Assembly: GCF_033878955.1 (NCBI RefSeq)
Contig: NZ_CP138858.1
Location: 1,612,001 to 1,676,000, forward strand
Direction: 5' to 3'
DNA length: 64,000 nucleotides
DNA from: Coraliomargarita algicola
GTDB lineage: Bacteria; Verrucomicrobiota; Verrucomicrobiia; Opitutales; Coraliomargaritaceae
Shown here one piece after another: positions 57,376 through 64,000 of the stretch; the first letter of the stretch is position 1, and every line of letters starts with the position of its first letter. The position numbers and the translations under genes are program-made. The notes under the pieces were generated by a model. It did not search any database. It saw only the letters and a list, made by a program, of their open reading frames with translations, and was not told the DNA's origin.

Positions 57376-59166
57376 TCAACCTCCGAGCGATGCCTCGCTA
57401 GGTTGAGAGCGAATTGCAGAATAAACATATTGGCTCGGTCCGTCTCCGTGGATGCTGGAACGTGATAAATCATCAAATTCAAATCCCCAGCGTTTCATGC
57501 TTTCAATCAATCGCACAAGTGTTGAATCTTCAGGCACAAGTCTTCGGCTATGCATCCATATAAAATTAACGCTAGCAGACTGGGCCAGGCTAGACTCAAC
57601 AACTTGACATGATGTTAGGTCAAGATCGACATAAAGGAAGTTGGTCGCTTGTGCATTCAACCTCTCACTCAGGGACTTGGTCTGAACAAGCACAGGCAGT
57701 AAGGGACCTGTATCCACTTCAATGAGATCGGACGGATGTTCACAATATCTACTTTCAAGATCTGGCAATTCACGAAGAATATCCACTTTTTGGTATCCGA
57801 AACGAACTAAGTTGGCTTCAAGTAAATCAGCTTGAATGGAATTTGAGCCAATGTAGCTAAGCTCAAGACCTGGACAATTACGCAAACAGCAAATGAGCTC
57901 AAGCTCACTCCCTCCAACAAAAATCGCTCGATTGATCGACTTGGAATGCGCCCTCGACCATTGATATAAGCGCGAAAGCCGATCCAGAGCACGCAGGAGT
58001 GAGCCCACGGCATGACACCGAAACGCAATCCCCTCCAAGCTTACAATACCTGATTGAGACGGGTCCAATTTCGCAAGACGCGCTCGAGTATCACCACGTA
58101 GAAACTCTAGACAGCGCTCAAGCTTCCCTTTTGCTGTGGTAGAGCTTGAAAAATCGACGAACTCATCAATTTCGATGGCACTTGAGCTCGCTCGACTGGA
58201 ACGCGCCCAACCAAACAGATCAGCCAGCTCCTCGACAGGCTTCTTGTAGGCTTCCCCCAACTGCTGAGCCGCCCAATCTTTAAGTACAACCGCATCTTGA
58301 GGAGATTCATGAAACAACTGCCCATAATGCGCCCGCATCCAAGCTTGTGTCCCCCAGCTTAAGGAGTCCGCTAAAAAATCTTCCTTATCTTTGTAAATCG
58401 GTTCATTGATAAAATCTTCCGGCCGATACAGATCCTGCCACCCCCAGATAGAGATTTTACACCCTTCGTAACTCGAGTAGACGATATGCGAACCCACGCA
58501 ATTCGTGGTCACGAACTCAAACTGGCTAAATAAACAACGCATGCGACGAAGAGCATTACGGTCGTAAATCCATGCGCCCATCACCCAAGGTATACCTTTG
58601 GCCTCAAATTCATGAACCCACTGCTCACGTTCGATACAATTGGCTGAGAGGCATACCAAGACATCACTAAAACCTTCTTTAATTTCAACAATACGTTCAG
58701 CATATTCCTCGGCGTTTTTCGACCAGTCTTGATCCGAATAGGTCGAAGTATGCCCTGGACACACTAACAATGATCCCTTGCGACGCTTAAGCTTTGGCTG
58801 ATCCGCATACAAATATGGAAGGCCGACAGCATGCACATTCGAAAAGCCCTCAGAGCGTAAGATCGCTTCATGTTTTTGAGTGCTAACCAAATGTAGACTT
58901 TTCCGTTTCTTGAGCTGGTAGCCCCCGATGTGCTCGGCAGTAGAAACCGCGCCATGCTTCCAACCATGCTCCCAGCGAGCACCAGAGGCAGATTGCTCCA
59001 CAGAGCCAAGCTGGCGTGCGACTTCGCTAGATGCGCCATAGTAATTCGCCTCTCCCTTCAATTTCTCAATAACATCAACGGGAGGCAAATGACTCACAAC
59101 TTCGCTCAAAGATTCACTCAATAAAATATTAGCTGAGAAGGTCCTCCTGTAGTTATTTTTTTTCAT
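57376..59166 (-). CDS. Unknown 596-residue protein, candidate pseudaminic-acid transferase
   Basis: I do not recognise the family. The N-terminal half has LLVCPGHTSTYSDQDW, VLVCLSANCIEREQWV and TTNCVGSHIVYSSYEGCKIS, which together recall the C-terminal domain of GT-B transferases. The last about 200 residues (RAIFVGGSELELICCLRN, FLYVDLDLTS) look like a Rossmann methyltransferase-like domain. The gene follows pseI by 20 bp and ends the pse operon, the place where pseudaminic-acid transferases often lie. The role is inferred from context only. Confidence 0.5.
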   Translation of the reverse strand: MKKNNYRRTFSANILLSESLSEVVSHLPPVDVIEKLKGEANYYGASSEVARQLGSVEQSASGARWEHGWKHGAVSTAEHIGGYQLKKRKSLHLVSTQKHEAILRSEGFSNVHAVGLPYLYADQPKLKRRKGSLLVCPGHTSTYSDQDWSKNAEEYAERIVEIKEGFSDVLVCLSANCIEREQWVHEFEAKGIPWVMGAWIYDRNALRRMRCLFSQFEFVTTNCVGSHIVYSSYEGCKISIWGWQDLYRPEDFINEPIYKDKEDFLADSLSWGTQAWMRAHYGQLFHESPQDAVVLKDWAAQQLGEAYKKPVEELADLFGWARSSRASSSAIEIDEFVDFSSSTTAKGKLERCLEFLRGDTRARLAKLDPSQSGIVSLEGIAFRCHAVGSLLRALDRLSRLYQWSRAHSKSINRAIFVGGSELELICCLRNCPGLELSYIGSNSIQADLLEANLVRFGYQKVDILRELPDLESRYCEHPSDLIEVDTGPLLPVLVQTKSLSERLNAQATNFLYVDLDLTSCQVVESSLAQSASVNFIWMHSRRLVPEDSTLVRLIESMKRWGFEFDDLSRSSIHGDGPSQYVYSAIRSQPSEASLGG

Positions 59167-59186
59167 CTATGTATACTCATTTAAAA

Positions 59187-60236
59187 CTACACAAAAACAT
59201 CCCAAGTTACCGGCGTGGCATACTGAACATCTACTTTCAACTGCTTACCGACAATCGTATCCAGATGCTTCGGCGCTAAGCCATAACCAGGACGGATGCA
59301 ACGGACATGTTGAGGACCAATTATTTCACCGGCTTTAACACTCTCAACAAAGTACAAGGAGCGACGAAATTTGACGTTCCCAGACTCACTAGACTTTCGA
59401 CCGTAGTCAACTTGTCCAAGCGCCTCCCAAGCGGTCTTAGAGTCTCTAACTAAAGCTCGCAACTCATCCGCCTCAAGTGAGAAACTATCATCAGGTCCTC
59501 CACGCGAACGATCCAAGGTAAAATGCTTCTCAATGATAGATGCACCTAAAGCTACAGAAGCAATCGCAGTGCTGTTGTCTAAGGTATGATCCGACAGACC
59601 GGTCACACAGCCGAAACGCTCAGCTAGATCTGTAATCGTCCTGAGATTGTAATCCTTTGCAGGCGCAGGATATCCACTCACACAATGCAATATAGCCAAT
59701 TCACGGCAACCACCATCACGCGCGGCCTCAACGGCCTCTTCAATCTCTTCCAAATCTGCCATACCAGTCGAAATAATCAACGGCTTGCCAGTGGAAGCAG
59801 CATAACGGATAAGCTGATGATCGACTGCCTCAAAGGACGCAATTTTATATGCTGGCGCATTTAAATCTTCGAGCAAGTCGATCGCCGTAGAATCAAAAGG
59901 AGAGCTAAATATCGTAATCCCACACTGCTTCGCGTATTCAAACAGGGACGCATGCCATTCCCAAGGCGTATGGGCTTGCTCATAAAGATCATAGAGACTG
60001 CGTCCTGCCCATAACCCATCATTTATTACAAAATCAGGTTTGTCTGAATCAATGGTCAGCGTATCCGCACGATACGTCTGAATTTTAATCGCATCCGCCC
60101 CGCACTGCGCCGCAGCATTAATAATCAGTTTCGCGGCATCAATATTACCATTATGATTTGCCGACATCTCAGCGATCACATAGGGCCGTGAGCTTGAACC
60201 GATTTCTCGATTTCCAATTTTAATAAAAGTGTTCAT
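59187..60236 (-). CDS. pseI: Pseudaminic acid synthase
   Basis: The 349-residue product condenses 2,4-di-N-acylated 6-deoxy-altrose with phosphoenolpyruvate to form pseudaminic acid in the cytoplasm. It has the NeuB-type TIM barrel (YVIAEMSANHNGN, KIQTYRADT, GLSDHTLDN) and a C-terminal antifreeze-like SAF domain (SVKAGEIIG...). The start overlaps the formyltransferase stop (ATGA). Length and motifs suit PseI rather than NeuB or LegI. Confidence 0.92.
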   Translation of the reverse strand: MNTFIKIGNREIGSSSRPYVIAEMSANHNGNIDAAKLIINAAAQCGADAIKIQTYRADTLTIDSDKPDFVINDGLWAGRSLYDLYEQAHTPWEWHASLFEYAKQCGITIFSSPFDSTAIDLLEDLNAPAYKIASFEAVDHQLIRYAASTGKPLIISTGMADLEEIEEAVEAARDGGCRELAILHCVSGYPAPAKDYNLRTITDLAERFGCVTGLSDHTLDNSTAIASVALGASIIEKHFTLDRSRGGPDDSFSLEADELRALVRDSKTAWEALGQVDYGRKSSESGNVKFRRSLYFVESVKAGEIIGPQHVRCIRPGYGLAPKHLDTIVGKQLKVDVQYATPVTWDVFV

Positions 60237-60868
60237 TTTCGCTCTAATCGTATGATATATTCGCTTCCACGAAGGGAAAAATAAGCAGGAAATCGATCCG
60301 GGTCACATACGCGTATCAAATCAAACTGATCGGCAATGCTTTTCTGGGGATCTAACTCACTATCTGCAGGCGTACGCTTAGGATAATAAGTGGGAGGAAT
60401 GCTCCTATTCTGTTGCGTTGGCTTAATAGAATGAAAATTTTCTACAGCATAATCCATCAAAGAACATTCAGCTTCAAAAATAATGTCATTAATTTCGGTC
60501 CACAATGCATCAACAGGAATCGCGACCCATATTTTATTCCAAATATCACCACTATCGATATGATCTTCCGCCTCCAATAGCGTCACACATACATTTTCAC
60601 TTCCCTCAACGATTTGCCACACATGCGGGCTCCAGCCACGCCCAAGTGGTAAATCACTGGCGTGTATCACTAAGACTTTTTTAAATCGATCCCGCACCTC
60701 ACGATCAATGATTTCGCTGCAGGAAATAAGAAAAAGAAGATCACCAGAATCGAGTTCGTCTCGTCTCCTCATCAATGCAACTTCATGCATCGCGTGACTG
60801 GATATCCACTGGTTAAGATAAGCATTCACAGGGTGCGTCGCATCCGAGCATAGTATAGAGATTTTCAT
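60233..60868 (-). CDS. Formyltransferase-family protein in the pse operon
   Basis: The 211-residue protein has the formyltransferase core HASDLPLGRGWSPHVWQI near residue 70 and an Asp in DHIDSGDIW near 105; both belong to the N10-formyltetrahydrofolate-dependent fold. The Asn before the His in classic enzymes (N-x-H) is Val here, as I recall also in other sugar-locus members. In this operon it occupies the slot of the acetyltransferase PseH, so it may formylate the 4-amino group of the UDP-sugar, leading to a 7-N-formyl pseudaminic acid. Function inferred. Confidence 0.75.
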   Translation of the reverse strand: MKISILCSDATHPVNAYLNQWISSHAMHEVALMRRRDELDSGDLLFLISCSEIIDREVRDRFKKVLVIHASDLPLGRGWSPHVWQIVEGSENVCVTLLEAEDHIDSGDIWNKIWVAIPVDALWTEINDIIFEAECSLMDYAVENFHSIKPTQQNRSIPPTYYPKRTPADSELDPQKSIADQFDLIRVCDPDRFPAYFSLRGSEYIIRLERK

Positions 60869-60876
60869 ATATTAAT

Positions 60877-61923
60877 TTATTTAACTTCAAAGCCATCAGA
60901 AAGCATCTGACATACTCGCTCAACCCCGATACCATCAACCAAGTTACAAGCAACATTACGATCCGTGATCGAACTCGGGGCCTCCAGCCATGACTTTAGC
61001 TTTGAAGATGAAGAATTGACATGAATCTCATGAAACCACCCCAGCGACAGTGCCGCCTTACGCTGTTCTGTTAGCGCACGAACGATGGGCAACTGGTTAT
61101 CAGCAATTGTCACAATCGCCCCAGGAAGTCCGCAATAGAGCCATTCCCAACAGGTACTACCACCGGCAGAAATAATCCCATCCGCCCAAGCGTATTGCTC
61201 TGGCATGTTAGTTATATTCTGCACAACTTCCATGTGATGGTGACTTTTAATTGAGCGTAAGCGCTCTACATGCGGATTATCTGCTCCCACTAAAACACGT
61301 ATCAGCAAGGAGCGAAAAGCAAATTGATTTAACAAATGCAAAACCGTTTCAGTTGCATTATCAGAATCGGATCCACCTAAGGTTACGAGCAAACATTCAA
61401 TTTTCCCCCAGCTCCGAGGCTGAGCTTTTTCCTTCAAAAACTCTTCGCGCAACAAACAGAAACGCCCCCCTGCCAATACCTGTGTGTCCTCCAAATCACT
61501 TACATATTCAAAATTGAGATCAGCATCTAAATTTTGATTTAATATCACATCACAAAACCATCGATTAGAGTATCCATAATCATCGACACAAAGCAGTGAT
61601 AGCCCAGCTTGCTTGACATACTTCTGATAGTCATAGTCAAAATGATAACCATCCACGACTAACCATTCTGCTCCGACCTCTCTTGCGAGTTCTGTAGTCA
61701 ATTGAGCATCATTCAAATGCCCAGGCTGCTTAGTATTGATAAAATAATGTTCAATATTATGACTGCGCACACGTTCTACCAGCTTTTCAGGGCAATTTAC
61801 AGAAGCCAAAACCACGCGACCACCACAACGCAAGTATCCCTGCGCCAACGCAATCATACGCATGACATGCCCTGTGCCAGTCGCGCCGCCCGCATCGGCA
61901 CGAATCAGTAAAGTTGCCTTCAT
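60877..61923 (-). CDS. pseG: UDP-2,4-diacylamido-2,4,6-trideoxy-altropyranose hydrolase
   Basis: The 348-residue GT-B-like enzyme removes UDP from the diacylated sugar before PseI acts. It has RADAGGATGTGHVMRMIALA (glycine-rich loop with the His of G-T-G-H), VTLGGSDSDNATE and the C-terminal ISAGGSTCWEWLYCGLPG. These match PseG well. It lies 8 bp upstream of the formyltransferase gene. Confidence 0.9.
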   Translation of the reverse strand: MKATLLIRADAGGATGTGHVMRMIALAQGYLRCGGRVVLASVNCPEKLVERVRSHNIEHYFINTKQPGHLNDAQLTTELAREVGAEWLVVDGYHFDYDYQKYVKQAGLSLLCVDDYGYSNRWFCDVILNQNLDADLNFEYVSDLEDTQVLAGGRFCLLREEFLKEKAQPRSWGKIECLLVTLGGSDSDNATETVLHLLNQFAFRSLLIRVLVGADNPHVERLRSIKSHHHMEVVQNITNMPEQYAWADGIISAGGSTCWEWLYCGLPGAIVTIADNQLPIVRALTEQRKAALSLGWFHEIHVNSSSSKLKSWLEAPSSITDRNVACNLVDGIGVERVCQMLSDGFEVK

Positions 61924-62017
61924 AAAGATGGATATAAAATAGAATAAATCACACGATTGTAGGTTAAACCTCTATCTCAAAGCAGCAATGCTCAGGCATT
62001 GAGTATCTTGCCAGACT

Positions 62018-62650
62018 TCAACCTCTTTTCTCCATTAAAAACCATGTGATATCATCCTGCGGAAAAACGGGATCACGACGATAACTAAAACCATAATCTA
62101 TTAATTCGAGATCTGGATATATTTCCATCATTTCACCCGCAAAATCACGTTTAAACAAACGATCACTATGCCCACGATAGTTTATTGTCACGGGTGCAGG
62201 GTTATAATATTCGCAAACCAGCACATAACGACTCGAAGTCTGATAGAGTGCCTGATAAACATCCTTTAGCTTATCCGGATTAATGTGTATGAGCACACCT
62301 TTGATTAGCGATAGCTCAACTTGTTCCTGTGATTGCCATTCAAAAATCGATTGACAAAATACATTTTCCTCGCCGAGGAAATCAGCTAATTGAGCAGCAG
62401 CAGTCTCATTAATCTCAATACCTTGCAGCCTTAGTTCTGGACGCAAGAGTTTAAGCGCCTTCAGATTCATTCCGACATTAGCACCGAATTCGATACAGCT
62501 ACTAAACTCACCTGCACTGCGTAATGCGTGAGTAAAAAAGTTTAAATTGGAGGCGAGAAGAGCACTTCCTTTATTACGAGTAATGTATTCGGTACCGAAT
62601 TCTCCAGCCCAAAATTGTTCCTGTTCAGTTTCAAACTTTTTGTGAGTCAT
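62018..62650 (-). CDS. Pseudaminic-acid-associated SAM methyltransferase
   Basis: The open frame reaches 62779 but overlaps pseF; the natural start is the ATG at 62650 (MTHKKFETEQEQFWAGEFG), giving 210 residues. The opening EQEQFWAGEFGTEYITRN is the hallmark of the methylase family found with pseudaminic-acid genes (TIGR03587). A Rossmann motif (SCIEFGANVGMNLKAL) binds S-adenosylmethionine. It may add a methyl group to the sugar or an intermediate. It lies 8 bp after pseF. Confidence 0.87.
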   Translation of the reverse strand: MTHKKFETEQEQFWAGEFGTEYITRNKGSALLASNLNFFTHALRSAGEFSSCIEFGANVGMNLKALKLLRPELRLQGIEINETAAAQLADFLGEENVFCQSIFEWQSQEQVELSLIKGVLIHINPDKLKDVYQALYQTSSRYVLVCEYYNPAPVTINYRGHSDRLFKRDFAGEMMEIYPDLELIDYGFSYRRDPVFPQDDITWFLMEKRG

Positions 62651-62658
62651 AGTATATA

Positions 62659-63363
62659 TTACATGTTTAAGTAGTGAAGTTTTTCTGCACAATCCCAGTC
62701 CTCGAAAGTATCGACATCCTGCACCTGCGAGCGAGGCAAGATTATGGGAGCTGATTTTGAAGTAAGTACATTGTCGCAATTAACAAAAGCATCCCGTCGC
62801 CCCCAATAAAACTGCCCTGCGTCGTGATAAGCCTCACGAAGATCCTGTGACCGAGTATTTGCATGCTCTGGCTGGAACATGTTTACAATACCATTCTCAG
62901 GTTCTATGTAAATCGCACGCTGAATCGGAAAAGCGTAACTAGTCACGGAAAAAACAAATTCCAGGTCAGCATTCGCCTGCAGACAATCATAGCCTTGGAC
63001 TAAGTTAGAAGCCTGCAGAAAGGGAGCGGTCGCATAAATGCAGCAAACGGATTCAAGTTTTAGCTGCTGTTGCGCCTCAAGAACCTGAATCGCATGTCGA
63101 ATAACTGGTATCGTTGGGGTATGATCATCCGAAAGCTCAGCGGGACGCTCAAAGGGAGTGCTCGCTCCATATTGATTGGCGACCTGAGCGATTTCTGCAT
63201 CATCAGTGGACACGATGACCTGATCAAACCGACCACTATCAATTGCTGCCTCGATCGAATAAGCGATCATCGGCTTACCGCAAAATTCTTTGATATTCTT
63301 CCTCGGAATACGTTTACTCCCGCCACGGGCTGGAATCACTGCGACTGTTCTGAGTCTACTCAT
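62659..63363 (-). CDS. pseF: Pseudaminic acid cytidylyltransferase
   Basis: The 234-residue protein activates pseudaminic acid to CMP-Pse. VIPARGGSKRIPRKNIKEF binds CTP and CCIYATAPFLQASNLV follows; the group is NeuA/PseF. The gene overlaps the pseC stop by four bases (ATGA) and is followed by the methylase. The context of pseC, pseG and pseI fixes the substrate. Confidence 0.92.
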   Translation of the reverse strand: MSRLRTVAVIPARGGSKRIPRKNIKEFCGKPMIAYSIEAAIDSGRFDQVIVSTDDAEIAQVANQYGASTPFERPAELSDDHTPTIPVIRHAIQVLEAQQQLKLESVCCIYATAPFLQASNLVQGYDCLQANADLEFVFSVTSYAFPIQRAIYIEPENGIVNMFQPEHANTRSQDLREAYHDAGQFYWGRRDAFVNCDNVLTSKSAPIILPRSQVQDVDTFEDWDCAEKLHYLNM

Positions 63364-64000
63364 TTGATAAGATGTTTCACACTACGGATGACTGCATCGA
63401 CATCCGACTCATTCATTCCAGGAAAGAGTGGCAAGCTAAGCGTTTTCTGGTAATAGATTTCTGCATTTGGGCATTTACCGACGGCGTAGTCATAGAGCTT
63501 TCGATACCACGGTTGTAAATAAACAGGAATGTAAAGGACTTGTGTGCCGACCCCTTGACTCCGAAGTTCCGCCATCACCTCCGAACGAGATTTCCCCAAG
63601 GCCTCAAAGTCGATCTGTACCGTATATAAATGCCAGGAAATTTGAGACCGAGAAGCTTCTAGTAAAACCTGAGGGGTTTGAAGCCATGAAAGGGCCTGAA
63701 ATGCTTCATTGTATTTAGCGACGATCTCCTGACGCCGTTCAATAAAGCGAGGAAGTTTTTTCAATTGGCTGCGCCCCAGAGCACATTGCAGATCGGTAAT
63801 CCGATAATTATAGCCGAGTTGCTGCATTTCATACATCCAGGGGCCTCGTTCGGCTAATGGCCCCACATGTGTGCCTAAACCTTCAAGCTTCTCAGGCTCT
63901 CGAACCATGCCATGCCCACGCAATAAACGAGCTTTAGCTGCATATTCTGCATTATCCGTCACTAGCACCCCCCCCTCGCCAGTGGTCATCGTCTTAACCG
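63360..64000 (-). CDS. pseC: UDP-4-amino-4,6-dideoxy-altrosamine transaminase, C-terminal part
   Basis: Only the last about 213 residues lie in the window; the frame is open to the edge. It begins VKTMTTGEGGVLV, where the Lys is the PLP-binding residue of DegT/DnrJ/EryC1 aminotransferases, and continues YNYRITDLQCALGRSQL and NLRS-type tail. It converts the 4-keto UDP-sugar from PseB to the 4-amino form. The N-terminus and pseB lie beyond the window. Confidence 0.88.
   Translation of the reverse strand, partial: VKTMTTGEGGVLVTDNAEYAAKARLLRGHGMVREPEKLEGLGTHVGPLAERGPWMYEMQQLGYNYRITDLQCALGRSQLKKLPRFIERRQEIVAKYNEAFQALSWLQTPQVLLEASRSQISWHLYTVQIDFEALGKSRSEVMAELRSQGVGTQVLYIPVYLQPWYRKLYDYAVGKCPNAEIYYQKTLSLPLFPGMNESDVDAVIRSVKHLIK

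Overview
The window looks like a chromosome segment of a marine Verrucomicrobiota bacterium, most likely an Opitutae/Puniceicoccales relative (Coraliomargarita/Lentimonas type). This is inferred from the mix of exported sulfatases, GH29/GH95-type fucosidases, a PEP-CTERM protein, a RES/Xre toxin-antitoxin pair and a large surface-glycan locus. No rRNA or other phylogenetic marker was used.

Region 1 (1-22151) is a polysaccharide-utilisation region. A minus-strand operon (about 13503 to 1274) encodes a beta-helix protein, a GH116-like glycosidase, an alpha/beta-hydrolase/GDSL double esterase, a sulfatase and a GH29 fucosidase. A GH95-like enzyme starts separately at 713, and a second minus-strand unit holds an NCS1 permease, a 57-residue membrane protein and another sulfatase. 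Three of the enzymes share one discoidin-like module. Four promoters carry the same palindrome GTCACC-N6-GGTGAC abutting the -35 box. The fourth lies beside a decayed PEP-CTERM gene and a two-component system whose sensor has a carbohydrate-binding-like ectodomain. Together this suggests a self-regulated regulon for a sulfated, probably acetylated and fucose-rich glycan such as fucoidan. Sulfatase fragments and transposase remnants show recent rearrangement.

Region 2 (22152-26732) is a mobile and repetitive zone. A DDE insertion sequence sits inside an older integrase-type transposase gene, with a 7-bp target duplication. An intact tRNA-Asn is flanked by two broken tRNA-Asn copies carrying small TCCCGA hairpins and by a GIY-YIG nuclease gene.

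Region 3 (26755-41047) is mostly housekeeping or scattered: lysS, a RES/Xre module bracketed by direct repeats, a DUF456 membrane protein, a P1B-type ATPase, a PMT-like membrane glycosyltransferase, a GspF-like protein, a RecQ-family helicase and a SWIM-SNF2 helicase.

Region 4 (41161-64000) is a surface-glycan locus. It has a nucleotide-sugar epimerase, many glycosyltransferases, two YrbL-like kinase-fold proteins, a VapBC pair, and a set with a dehydrogenase, a glucarate dehydratase and a CMP-sugar cytidylyltransferase. It ends in a minus-strand pseudaminic-acid operon (pseC, pseF, methylase, pseG, formyltransferase, pseI, then an unknown 596-residue protein). The formyltransferase sits where the acetyltransferase PseH would be expected.
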